64,000 nucleotides of DNA, from assembly GCA_030762935.1 (NCBI GenBank), contig CM060896.1, positions 14,496,027 through 14,560,026 on the forward strand. Reading direction: 5' to 3'. Numbering within the stretch: the first letter of the stretch is position 1; each line of letters opens with the position of its first letter. This DNA is from Hymenopus coronatus (Eukaryota > Arthropoda > Insecta > Mantodea > Hymenopodidae). The translations under genes and the position numbers were made by a program. Below, piece after piece: positions 44,575 through 54,908 of the stretch. The notes under the pieces were generated by a model, which saw only the letters and a program-made list of their open reading frames with translations, had not been told where the DNA came from and made no database searches.

Positions 44575-44762
44575 GCTGAGTTCCTATCGTATCATCCAAA
44601 GATACGACACCAAGATTTTTAAAAATATTTTCCTTTAGTTTTGATTAAAATAACTGCCATTCTGAAACTTTTTTAATAATTCTGCACGAGCAAGGCAAAA
44701 CATCACTAGATAAAATGTGTAGATCTCGTTAAATCATACAATTTATGTTACACACACACACA
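44575..44762 (-). repeat. R1-related fragment, diverged
   Basis: CCTATCGTATCATCCAAAGA, CTTTAGTTTTGATTAAAATA and TGTAGATCTCGTTAAATCAT follow R1 order but are far diverged. The same variant recurs at 46700-47035. Confidence 0.55.
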
Positions 44763-44835
44763 CAGTAAAATCTCGTTTAACCGCACTACGGTTTACCGAA
44801 ACCCGGCTTAACCGAAACGGCGGAAGAGCGGAAAA
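44763..44835. mobile_element. Possible pogo/Tigger-type terminal fragment
   Basis: CAGTAAAATCTCGTTTAACC then GGCTTAACCGAAACGG. The CAGTAAAATCTCG-TTAACCGAA pattern resembles ends of pogo/jerky-type elements. No partner end was found in the window. Confidence 0.35.
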
Positions 44836-44853
44836 AAGAGAAAGAATGAACGA

Positions 44854-44930
44854 AAAAATCTGATGTGTTCCATTCGCATGACTTTCACTACAACTCTGTA
44901 ACAAATTATTGTTAATAAGGTAGTCAGACT
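44854..44930 (+). repeat. R1 5' fragment
   Basis: AATCTGATGTGTTCCATTCG to AAATTATTGTTAATAAGG, cut by the palindrome that follows. Confidence 0.8.
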
Positions 44931-44932
44931 GA

Positions 44933-45414
44933 AACATTCAATGGCATAACTCAAATTTGAACCACGGATCTTGCAGTCTCTAGCCGGTTGATGTACCACT
45001 GAACTACCATGGCAACATGCGGGCATATGTTTCCCGATAAACCATACAAGATAATCTCAAATTATTTTGATATGGCAACCCCAATGGCGACTTACAATGT
45101 TGTAAGTACTTTAAGTCCCAGGATTCATAGTATAGACAACTATTATGGTCAATTGGTATTGGTACTAATAAAAGTTGGCTATACTATGGGTCCTGGGACT
45201 TAAGTACTTACAACATTGTAAGTCGCCATTGGGGTTGTCATCTCAAAATAATTTGAGATCACATTGTGGTTTACCGGGAAACATATGAATCAGTTGAGAA
45301 ATTCAATGCTATTCCGACATGTTGCCATGGTAGCTCAATGGAAGAGCAACCGGCTAGAGACTGGGAGATCCGTGGTTCAAATCCCGGCTATGGTACTGAA
45401 TTTTTCAGTCTGAC
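44933..45414. repeat. Large palindrome with two tRNA-like cores
   Basis: The left arm (44933-45135) and right arm (45179-45414) are inverted copies around a 43-base spacer. The right arm has about 33 extra bases (around GAATCAGTTGAGAAATTCAA). Each arm carries a tRNA-like core: 44942-45013 on the minus strand and 45324-45395 on the plus strand. The right core has a 7-bp acceptor pair (GCCATGG with CTATGGT), the A box TAGCTCAATGG and the B box GGTTCAAATCC. The anticodon loop CTAGAGA and a poor T stem argue against a functional tRNA. It looks like an inverted duplication of the repeat at 28085. Confidence 0.85.
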
Positions 45415-45424
45415 CATCTATCCA

Positions 45425-45550
45425 AGGTAAAGAATGTTATTAAAGGAACCTTCTCCAAATTGCTGGGGCACATGGATCTGTTCCCTTGGGGGAGACGTTA
45501 TACTCTGTAGCTGTGGTGAGTGTCCGACTGCCAAACTGGACCCCTTTATT
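45425..45550 (+). repeat. Dispersed repeat pair, copy 2
   Basis: TAAAGGAACCTTCTCCAAAT, GGGGCACATGGATCTGTTCC and GACTGCCAAACTGGACC parallel copy 1 at 44390. Copies 1 and 2 lie in the same orientation on either side of the palindrome. Confidence 0.55.
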
Positions 45551-45880
45551 GCTGTGCTGGTACAGTCAGCACTGTCTTGTCCGCACACCGTTTGTAGGGT
45601 ACTTTATTACGTAATGATTTCATTTTATTGGCTGATGCGTGTTCTATATCGAACCAATAGAGCTGGGTTTGTCAACTGGAAGCGAGATTAGGACCGATTT
45701 TTGGATCTTTCGCATGGTTAACCGGGAATACACAGAAAATGCCTGCTTCGAAATTTACATGAATATAAGCAGGTGTTTGGAGTCTGCAAAATTGTTTTAT
45801 GTGCGTCTGTTAGAACATTTTGCTTTTGCCTAAAGTTATGGCGAGGATGGGGTTTGATTTGATGGAGAATAGGTAGGCAG
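45551..45880. other. Unassigned interval
   Basis: Nothing recognised. Confidence 0.35.
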
Positions 45881-45889
45881 TAATCAGTA

Positions 45890-46000
45890 TTGTTCGTGAA
45901 CCTTCAAACTCAAAATCCCACACTTCTACGGCAACTTCGTGTTCTGGAACTTAGCGAGTATTGTCTGGTCGCCACAAATAAATTCGCCCATCCTCATCAG

Positions 46001-46050
<50 letters not shown>

Positions 46051-46530
46051 CATCTGAGAAAATCACTAGCTGCCAAAATCGGTCTAGTTTGCCCAAGTAT
46101 TCAAGTGCAAACCCCATTCAACTGTTTTGGTGCTGTTAAGTCAAGTTTATTTTCTTTGCTGCCTTTCGATGCTGGATGTCAGCTTCATGGAGGCGGTTTC
46201 TCGCCGTAGTAAGGGAGCAAGATAGCTTCAGATCGCGGCGCAACCTTGTAGTTTGTTTAAATGGTTTATCTCTCCTTGCATTTGTAATCTCAGCATCGAC
46301 TTCTGCCGTTGTTTTTCTTGACTTTCCCGATTTTGGACGTGTCTTTAGTTCATCTTCACCGCGCTCCTGGAACGCTTTAATCCAATACTACACAACAGAT
46401 CTACTCATTTGCACGCCCTGCTTCCCACATCCCAGAATACGGCTGCGGGTCACCTCGCTTGTGTAAGGTATTGCTGATTGTTACCAAACAGAATAGAAAA
46501 GTATGGAATCACAATGAACTACAATAGGCA
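45890..46530 (-). pseudogene. Tc1-like transposase relic split by a 45-base poly(T)
   Basis: Minus strand from about 46470: TSEVTRSRILGCGKQGVQMS, YWIKAFQERGEDELKTRPKS, VDAEITNARRDKPFKQTTRL and LKLSCSLTTARNRLHEADIQ form the helix-turn-helix half of a Tc1-type transposase. MGFALEYLGKLDRFWQLVIF then SDE brings the first catalytic Asp. The run of T (46004-46048 on this strand) follows, and after it SDEDGRIYLWRPDNTR resumes the family pattern. At least three in-frame stops are present. The 5' flank on this strand has GTGATTCCATACTTTT, a motif seen near Tc1 ends. The second half, with the other acids, is missing. Confidence 0.82.
46004..46048. repeat. 45-base A run inside the Tc1 relic
   Basis: An uninterrupted A run (T on the coding strand) between the first catalytic Asp and the SDEDGRIYLW block. 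Confidence 0.95.
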
Positions 46531-46699
46531 AGCTACAACCCCTCCTCCTTCCCCAATTAGAGTGACGAAGGGGTCAGCCCCTACAGACAATCAGAAATTC
46601 GATGTCTATTACTATTTGTGCTCTGTGTACTCCTGGTTCCAGCCGGCCGATGTCTTCTCACTCATCCCTCCATGTACAATGTCCTTATTGGGTCGATGC

Positions 46700-46978
46700 T
46701 GAGTACCTATCGTATCTTCCAAAGATACGATACTCAAATTCTCAATAATATCATCGCTTTAGTTTTGTTTAAAATGCCTGCCAATTGTGATTAAATTCCA
46801 TATACTTGAAATATTATGTGGTAAACAGACGTATACATTGAATTTTCCGAGAATAGCCTTTGAAGCCATCTTCATTCTGTAAAATTTTTTTTAATATTTC
46901 TGCACGAGTAACGCAAAATGTTACTAGATAAAGTATGTAGATCTCAATAAATCATACAACTTATGTTACACACACACG

Positions 46979-47030
<52 letters not shown>

Positions 47031-47035
47031 AATGT
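46700..47035 (-). repeat. R1-related fragment, diverged, with (AC)n
   Basis: Same variant as 44575: CTATCGTATCTTCCAAAGAT, GAATTTTCCGAGAATAGCCT, TGTAGATCTCAATAAATCAT, ending in an AC tract at 46968-47029 where R1 has CACACAATTTATGTT. Confidence 0.6.
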
Positions 47036-47340
47036 TAAAGTCAGAATGAGCTAAATTTTTCAACGTATATTCAGCAATAACTTTACTGTTGATTGATGAA
47101 AATTGCAATAATTCTATTTATTAAAAGATAAGGTTTTATTTTTTTAAAAAAAAATAAAGATCTCGATGCCTATTGAAAAATTATTTTTAAATTTAAGAAA
47201 AATAGCTAATACATAAACATAATATGTAAACATTTCAGCTCTTAGTGTCAATTAGTTTCTGAGATAGTGGGGCATTTGTATAGAAAATTTTACTTCTTCA
47301 GAAATTGCTTTCGAACACAACATTTAAAAAAAAATAAAAA
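47036..47340. other. Unassigned AT-rich interval
   Basis: No recognised feature. Confidence 0.35.
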
Positions 47341-47480
47341 ATCTGATGTGTTCCATTCACATGACTTTCTCTACGTCTCTGCAACAAATTATTGTTAAAA
47401 AGCTTATGTTTCTATTTACTTCATGCAAATCGAGAAAAAATTAGCAGAAATAGTTATTACTTGCTTCCTTGTTACAGCAA
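47341..47480 (+). repeat. R1 5' fragment
   Basis: ATCTGATGTGTTCCATTCAC to TTACTTGCTTCCTTGTTA, then truncated. Confidence 0.85.
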
Positions 47481-47524
47481 CTCTACCAGTGGGATTCTGA
47501 GTAAATTTGTATTTTTGCGTTCAT

Positions 47525-48370
47525 TCTTTTTTTGCTTTCTCTATACGTACCATGTACATAGTGTCTAGAGAAGGTATTGTATTACACCCAAAATTCCATA
47601 CCGAGATATCACCGGAAATATGTTTTGAGATCCCCTGAATCCAAAAAAAAAGTCTTTTTAGAAAAATGTCCGTGTGTGTATCGGTGGCCAGCATAGCTCA
47701 AAAACGAAAATACCGTTTAAAACCAAATTTGGTATTTAAGTTTGGTATCTTTCAAGGATGCGACACGAAGATTTTCAATAAAATCCCCCTACCCCTAACT
47801 ACCCTTTACATGGAAAAAATTTAGAAAATTTTGATTTTCTTAAAAATGGCTCTAACGATATTGATTAAAATCTCTTCTTATATAAGATATTTACTTGCCA
47901 AATAAATTGTAAATCTTGAATTTTCAGAGAATAGCCTCTGGAGTCTCCTTTATTCTGGTCGAATTTTACGAATTTTGCATAACTGCTAAACCGTAAGAGA
48001 TGGACAAAAAATGTAAAGCACTTTAAAACACACAATTTATGTTACATGCATTTTTTTCATGGAGTTGATCGTTTTTGAGATATTCCTTGTTTTTGGTTTC
48101 AGCTTTAAAAATTATACATTTGTCACACAGGACTTTGTCAACTCCTGTTCATACAAACAAAGGAACTTCAGTCACATAGCAACCAGCTTTTGACTATCAC
48201 TTTAACCTATGGTACTCCCTTATTTCACTTCTAATTACAAGGAAGCAAGTAATAAGATTATTTCTGCTAATGTTTTCGATTAGCATTAAGTAAATAGAAT
48301 GATAAGTTTTTTATCAATAATTTGTTGCAGAGATCTCGAGAAAGTCATATGAATGGAATACATCAGTTTT
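47525..48370 (-). repeat. R1 repeat, full length, subfamily A
   Basis: TTGCTTTCTCTATACGTACC to GTCATATGAATGGAATACAT. The short tract GTGTGTGTATCGGTGG marks the microsatellite position. The next minus copy starts immediately. Confidence 0.92.
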
Positions 48371-48493
48371 TTACTTTCTCTAGCCCCATATGTACAATGT
48401 ACATAGGGATAGAGCAGTATTGTATTCCACCCAAAAATTCGATACCGAGATTTTACCGGAAATACATGTTTTAGGACGCCCTGTATCCAAAAA
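48371..48493 (-). repeat. R1 3' part of a chimeric copy, subfamily B
   Basis: TTACTTTCTCTAGCCCCATA to CGCCCTGTATCCAAAAA. It continues at 48906 after an inverted R1 segment. Confidence 0.88.
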
Positions 48494-48905
48494 ATCTGAT
48501 GTGTACCATTCACATGACTTTCTCCATATCCCTGCAACAAATAATTCTTAAAAAGCTTATACTTCTATTTACTTTATGCTAATCAGATAAAAAAATATAG
48601 CAGAAATAGCCTAATTACTCGCTTCCTTGTAAGTAGAAGCGAAATAAGAGACAATCGTAGGTTAAAGTGATAGTCAAAAGCTGGTTGCTATGTCAATGAA
48701 GTTCCTTTGTTTATATGGATAGGAGTTGACAAGTTCCTGTATGAGAAAAGTATACATTTTTCATAGCAGAAACCAAAAATAAGGAATGTCACAAAAACGA
48801 CGAACTCCACGAAAAAAACGTATATAGCATAAATTGTGTGTTTTAAAGTGCTCTACATTTTTTGTGGAGTAAGTTTTTGTCCATCTCTTACGGTTTAGCA
48901 GTTAT
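48494..48905 (+). repeat. Inverted R1 5' half inside another R1 copy
   Basis: ATCTGATGTGTACCATTCAC to CTTACGGTTTAGCAGTTATG, a clean + oriented 5' half of subfamily A. It replaces exactly the microsatellite segment of the surrounding minus copy. Confidence 0.88.
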
Positions 48906-49752
48906 GATAACTCAAAAACGAAAAGTACCTAAAATACCAAACTTGGTATTTAAGTTTAATATCTTCCAGAGATGTGACACGAAGATTTTGAGAAAAATCC
49001 CCCCACCCCAAACTACCCTTTACATGGAACCTTTTTCGAAAATTTTGATTTTCTTAAAAATGGCTCTTAACGATTTTGATTAAAATATCATATATTACGG
49101 ATATTTACCTGACAAATAAAATGCATATCTTGAATTTTCTGGGAATAACTTCTGAAGACCTGTTTATTCTGGATGACTTTTGCTTAATTTGACATAACTA
49201 GTAAACTGTAAGAGATAGACAAAAACTTACTGTACAAAATATTTAGGTGTTGTTAAAATACACAAGTTATGTCATATACATTTTTCTCGTGGAGCTTACC
49301 GTTTTCGAGGTATTCATTGTTATTAGTTTCAGTTGTGAAGTACTTATACTTTTCTCAGACTGGAGTGTCCGTTTTTCTTTTGTTCTACTCCTGGCCAAGA
49401 AAAGAAGCGATTTGTAATGACAATCGCATAACGACAGCTTTTAAAATATTTGACTAATTCATACAAGCCTTCAATTAAAAGACTAATGATTATGCTACCT
49501 TCGCACAGTCAAAATACCGCGGCCCTTCAAAAATTTTCAGTGGGCAGGTTAGATCTCTTAAATATATCAAGAAACCATGTTTAGCCTAGTTAGTGTATTC
49601 CCTTATTTTCTTCCTACTTATACGGAACTAAATAATAACATTGTGCTAATTAGTACCTCGATTAGCAAGGTGCAGAAAGAAGAATAATCTTATGTATGAA
49701 GTTTGTAGAACAGCTAGAGAAAGTCATGTGAGTGTAACACATCAGATTTTTC
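48906..49752 (-). repeat. R1 5' part of the chimeric copy, subfamily B
   Basis: ATAACTCAAAAACGAAAAGT onward, with CTACTCCTGGCCAAGAAAAG and CGCATAACGACAGC markers, ending GTGAGTGTAACACATCAGAT. It is interrupted by a mitochondrial fragment at 49458-49582. Confidence 0.9.
49458..49582 (-). other. NUMT: mitochondrial 16S rRNA fragment
   Basis: Contains GATTATGCTACCTTCGCACA, GTCAAAATACCGCGGCCCTT and TCAGTGGGCAGGTTAGATCT in the order of a highly conserved part of insect mitochondrial large-subunit rRNA, written here as the complement strand. It splits an R1 sequence: TTTGACT on the left and AGCCTAGTTAGTGTATTCCC on the right are adjacent in other copies. About 125 bases; a nuclear copy, not a working rRNA. 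Confidence 0.9.
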
Positions 49753-51091
49753 TGTTAGTTGTCTTGAGTGTTGCGGATATAAAGGAATCATTACCATTAG
49801 ATATCATGTTTATCAAACAGTGGCTTGATAAATCACGATAACAGAAATGTATCCCGAAAACCTCTTGCGTGTATTGTTTGTTGGTATATTAGTACCACTA
49901 TTTTGAACTCGTTGGCTTTCACGCTTGCATACTTGCTAAGGTTATCCAATAAGGGTTCTCTAATTCCTTAGACATGCAACACCAATTTCTTATTTGACAG
50001 GAAAGGAGTCTTGAGGGAAGAGAAGCTAGAAATGGTACACCTAGACAAAATAATGTTACATTCATGTTGCATTCTCTTCCCACACTTCAAAAAGCTATCT
50101 TTATAAAGACTTGTTCTTCCATTCTAGTTGCCGAGCATTAGGGAGGTTGAGGGTTGGATCCCTGGCGACCGTCCATTTTGCCCAATCAGTTTTTCGCGGT
50201 TTCGGGGCGTGCGGGCGAGTGCTGGAGTGGTTTTTCATCTCCACAATTTCCTTTCTGTCCCTTTCCTTCTCAACTTTCAGGTGTGCTTCCACGTTCATAG
50301 TGTATGGTGTTGCGTGAAGATGGCGCAAATGCATGCTCAGTGGAAGAATACCCTGGTGGACACTGGAGGGCTGCCACAACGACGGTACCAACAGTGGGTT
50401 TGTCATCGAGTTTGCAAATGGTGCGAATTTCGGCACAGTCTGTGGTACATCGGTTCATCCCCTCCTCCTCGGGGTGTTAGCCAAATAGATCTGCGTATGT
50501 CACAGTTAGGGATGTGTCCCCGCTTCGTGGTCTACCCTTCCTTCTGAATGGTCTTCTCTTGCGTGTGTGCTTACCTATATTTCGTTACCTCTGCGCTTGC
50601 ATGTAGCATAACTTGAAGCTCAAGAAGCTCCAGAGTGAGAGTGCATTTTCGTAATACATGCGCTTATATTAACCTAAGTCCCACCTACATCAAACTACCC
50701 CCACCATAGTTTGTATATAGCATGTTTCCAAATGTTTGACTTATTAGTTTCTGACACACACTTTTCATTATCTTTGACTACGCAATCCAGTTTTATTCTA
50801 CTTTACTAATGAATAGGGCTTAAGTGTCCCTTATGTTTGTGAATACACATTAATTGAACTTAGAATTAAATAGGTTTCGATGTTTATTGAGATTCTTGGA
50901 AGTTAATTATTCACATTCATTGCTATGATTAAGAGCTAGTTACTTCTTCCAAAGTAGTTAATGACTTATCTAGCGACAGCATTCTTTTAATGTCTTTTTT
51001 ATAATATCATTATGATGATTATTATTAATATTATTGTATTGCTTAGTATATGAATTCACAACTATTTCTCGATTTAACTATCATTTAAAAG
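49753..51091. other. Unassigned interval, partly repeat-like
   Basis: Around 50128-50180 GGGTTGGATCCCTGGCGACC recalls a B box with a SINE body. CTCCTCCTCGGGGTGTTAGC near 50464 echoes a block at 39715-39745. Open frames on both strands (50101-50436 minus, 50128-50547 plus) overlap antiparallel and lack motifs. The 50560-51090 part is AT-rich with nothing recognised. Confidence 0.35.
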
Positions 51092-51705
51092 AATCTGATG
51101 TGTTTCATTCATATGACTTTCTCTATCTGTTCTGCAAACAAGAACAAAAGTCTATTCTTTTATCTGCATCATACTAATCAAGATAAGCATCACCAGAAAT
51201 GGCGTTGTTACTTAGTTCCTTTTAAGTAGAAGCGAAATACGGGAATACACTAGGCTAAAGTGATAGTCAAGTCTTTTAAAAGCTGTCGCTGTGCATAATT
51301 ATCGTTGAAATTCGGTTATTTTTCAAAGTCCAAGAGTAAGACAAACAGAGATGAAACGGATGAGGGATTTCCAATTGTTAAAGGTTTTTAAGTATTTTAA
51401 CTTTTAAAAAAAAAGTGTATCACATAAATTGTTTGTTTTGACGAGATCTACTTTCTTCTTCTTCTTTTTTGTGTAGTAAGCTTTTGTATTTCTTATACGG
51501 TTTAATGCAAAAGTCATTCATAATGAAAAGGAATACAGAGGAATACAGGTTATATATTTAATGTGACCTGCATATGTCTTTAATAAAAATCGAAATAGAG
51601 CAATTTTTATAAAATCGAACATTTCAAAAAATGTACCATGTAAAGAGTAGTTTGAGGATACCGAAGTTAAATACCAAGTTTGGTATTGATATTGGTATTG
51701 TTTGG
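51092..51705 (+). repeat. R1 repeat, 3' truncated
   Basis: ATCTGATGTGTTTCATTCAT to AAATACCAAGTTTGGTATTG, then decayed repeats of TTGGTATTG. An R1 minus copy begins just after. Confidence 0.82.
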
Positions 51706-51718
51706 CATTGATTCATTT

Positions 51719-52577
51719 TACTTTCTCTAGCCCGCATGTACAATGTATATAGTGGATAGAAGGTATTGTATTCCACCTAAAAAATTCGATGTCGAGATTT
51801 CACCGGAAATATATGTTTTAGTGTTCCCTGAGTCCGAAAAAAAAAATTAGAAACAGATCTGTGTGTGTCTGTTTACAGCAAAGCTCAAAAACGAAAAGCC
51901 TGTTGATACCAAACTAGGTATTTAAGTTTGGTATCTTTCAAGGATGCAACACGAAAATTTTAAAGAAAATCCCTCCACCAAAAATTTTACATGGAGAAAA
52001 TTTCGAAATTTTTGATTTTCTCAAAAATGGCCGTAACTATTTTGATTAAAACCCCGTATATTAAAGATATTTACATCCCAAATAAAACCTATATCCTGAA
52101 TTTTCTGGGAAGAGCCTATGAAGACCTCTTTATTCTGGATGAATTTTGCCGAATTTTGCTTAACTGCTAAATCGTAAGAGATTAGAAAAACTTTCATAAA
52201 ATATATACATCTCGTCAAAACGCACAATTTATGTCCTTTACGTTTTTGTAGAGGCAACCGATTCCGAGATATTCCTTGTTATTGGTTTCAACTACAGGGT
52301 ACTTATACTTCTCTCAGACAGGATGTGTCCGTGTTTCTTTTGTTCTACTCCTGACCAAGCAAAGAAGACATTTGCAATGACAATTGCATAATGACGGTTT
52401 TTAAAACATTTGACTCTCACTTTAGCATAGTGCATTCCTTTAGTTCCATTCTACTTGTAAGGAAGTAGGTAATAAGAACATTATGCTAATATTTATCTCT
52501 ATTAGCATTATGCAGAAAGAAGAATAATCGTGTGTAAGAAGTTTGTTTGTAGAGCAGCTAGAGAAATTCATGTGAGT
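51719..52577 (-). repeat. R1 repeat, full length, subfamily B
   Basis: TACTTTCTCTAGCCCGCATG to GCTAGAGAAATTCATGTGAG. The microsatellite is short (GTGTGTGTCTG). Its 5' end is fused to a + strand 3' fragment. Confidence 0.9.
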
Positions 52578-52631
52578 GTCGAATTTTTGGGTGGAATACA
52601 ACACCTTCCCTATCTACTAGAGAAAGTAATA
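52578..52631 (+). repeat. R1 3' fragment
   Basis: TCGAATTTTTGGGTGGAATA to CTACTAGAGAAAGTAATAA. The hairpin centre is deleted. Confidence 0.7.
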
Positions 52632-53121
52632 ATTAAATGCTACTACAATTCTAGTATTACAGTTTATCATGCTTATTCCTGGTGTTTTAAAGCAGGTTTT
52701 ATCTTGGACCTGTTCTTTTAATAGCCTCTACCAACGATCAAAGTGTTCCTAGACTCTTTGGTTCTATAAGCTGTTCCTTGCCGCATATTTCTGGTTGTCT
52801 TCCATCCGTTACAAACGAACTACTGAGCAATCTATTAACTATACCCCGCCGCTGAATCCTTGCACTTAACAGGAGTTAAGTTGGTACATCCACAGAAAAC
52901 AGATGAAAAGCTTTACCCGTTTGACTTTCTGAACCAATCACAAAGAAGCATTCCGGTCGGTCGGTCAGACAATGCTTCTAGATGCCGCACCGTTGTAATA
53001 ACTGGCTATTTCCAACCACGTGCTCAGTTTGTGAACTCCTAACACGTGCGTAGTGCTGTTCCGTACAAGATACGTATTATTCGTTGTTATTTGTATTTGT
53101 TGATAGTGTTTTGGTGTTTGT
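52632..53121. other. Unassigned interval upstream of an ORF
   Basis: No repeat recognised. GC content rises toward the ORF at 53122. No TATA box is convincing. Confidence 0.3.
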
Positions 53122-53406
53122 TTGTACGTGAGGGAACACAACAAGACTTTCACAATTATAGAGGGGGATAGACTTTTGTGGGAAGGTGTGGCGAGAGTGG
53201 ACGCGGCTTCATGGAAGGAGAAAGTGAATCATGTGCACAAAATAATACGAAAAACACAGGAATTAGACGGAATCATCAGTGAATGTGAACCACTAATGAT
53301 ATGTCTTGGTGATGACGATGTTGATGATGACAATGACAATGATCCTTTCCAGAATGATGACACGGAGACTGATGGAATTGAGGCCATTAAAATTCTAAAC
53401 TGGTGA
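53122..53406 (+). CDS. Unrecognised acidic 94-residue ORF
   Basis: The frame begins MYVREHNKTFTIIEGDRLLW and ends with an acidic stretch ICLGDDDVDDDNDNDPFQND followed by DTETDGIEAIKILNW. The middle reads VARVDAASWKEKVNHVHKII. The W-x-x-x-V-x-H pattern with a Glu/Asp-rich tail resembles C-terminal parts of some insect transposon-associated proteins, but I cannot name a family. The start Met may be internal, because the frame is open a little upstream. It could be the last exon of a gene or a transposon remnant. Among the unassigned frames in this window it looks most like real coding sequence. Confidence 0.35.
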   Translation: MYVREHNKTFTIIEGDRLLWEGVARVDAASWKEKVNHVHKIIRKTQELDGIISECEPLMICLGDDDVDDDNDNDPFQNDDTETDGIEAIKILNW

Positions 53407-54066
53407 AAATCATTTTATTATACCTTTCTCTCATTGTAACGAGCTGTTTTGCATTAAACTGTTCTATATTATCGTAAATACCTAATGTATGATACATTTT
53501 CAGTTAACATCAATAATAACGAATTTGTTTCATTATTCATCGGCATGCATTTACTATGTACATTGTTTATATTCGTCGTTACACGCGACAGAGACATTTG
53601 TAATTATCTGTTGTTTATTAAATACTCTGGCAACGTCGCAAAGGCAGCATAACCAACCAGTGTTGCCAGATTGGGCGAAAAGTCACGGTTTGGGCTACTA
53701 AATAATCGATTTTCCGACCGATTTTTAATTGAGGCGAGTTGCGACTTTTTGGGCTACTTCTGAAACCAGGAAAATAATTTAAATGTATTCCTTGAAAAGT
53801 ATGTTGTACATTGTTTCACAAATTGAGCATTATATTATGAGTAGAGTGATGGTATGTTCGGTAAGTCACTACTGCCATGAAAATAGTGCAAACTACCTGC
53901 AATCAGCATTCATAGACGAGAAATTAGCCATATATTATTTTCTTTGTTACCTTTTCATTGTTACGTCGCTACTAATGCAGTCGCACCGAGTTCAAGAGAA
54001 CGTTTTGAATCAAATCCACCAGTTGAATGCAAATATGTCTTAATATTATATGTACGATATTAGTTT
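53407..54066. other. Unassigned interval
   Basis: GTGTTGCCAGATTGGGCGAA near 53661 has a loose inverted counterpart near 55515 (GTGGCAACCCTGTAACCAAC). The match is too short to call an element. Confidence 0.3.
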
Positions 54067-54908
54067 TTACTTTCTCTGCACGTACTACATACATAGTGTA
54101 TAGAGAAGCTATTGCACTACATCCAAAAATTCGATACCGAAATTTCACCAGAAATATATATTTTAGGGTCCCCTGTATAAAAAAAAAAAGCATTTTCAGA
54201 AAAAGGTCCGTGTGTATGTGAGTGTGTGTGAACACGATAACGCAAAAACGAAAAGTCGGTAAAATACCAAACTTGGTATTTTAAGTTTACTACCTTCCAG
54301 GGATGCGACACGAAGATTTTAAGAAAAATCCCCCACTCCAAACTACCCTTTACATGGAACTTTTTTCGAAATTTTTGATTTTCTTAAAAATGGCTCTAAC
54401 GATTTTGTTTAAAATATCGTATATTAAAGATATTTACCTGACAAATAAAATGTATATCTTGAATTTTCTGGGAACAGCCTCTGAAGACTACTTTATTCTG
54501 GATGAATTTTATGGAATTTTGCATAATTGCTAAAACGTAAGAGATGGACCAAAACTTACCATAATAAAATGTACAGCACGTTAAAACACACAATTTAAGT
54601 AATATGCATTTTTTTCGTGAAGATCATTTTTGAGACGTCCCTTGTTTTTGGTTTCAGCTTTGAAAAAACATACTTTTTTCATACAGGACTTTGTGAACTC
54701 GTGTCCATACAAACAAAGGAACTTCACATAGCAGCCAGCTTCTGACTATCACTTTAACCTATGGTACTCCCTTATTTCGCTTCTACTAACAAGGAAGCAA
54801 GTAATAAGACTGTTTGTGCTAATTTTTTCTTGATTAGATGAATTAAACAGAATAATTTGTTGCAGAGATGTAGAGAAAGTCATGTGAATGGAACACATCA
54901 GATTTTTT
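54067..54908 (-). repeat. R1 repeat, full length, subfamily A
   Basis: TACTTTCTCTGCACGTACTA to GTCATGTGAATGGAACACAT. The palindrome is slightly extended (CTTGGTATTTTAAGTTTACT). The microsatellite is short. Confidence 0.92.

Noticed and set aside
45324..45395. Functional tRNA gene
   Set aside because: The acceptor arm and both promoter boxes look good, but the T stem is poor, the anticodon arm is weak, and the copy lies within a repeat with diverged relatives.
50101..50547. Long frames on both strands
   Set aside because: Antiparallel overlap in a GC-richer repeat-like segment with a B-box-like motif; no domain on either strand.
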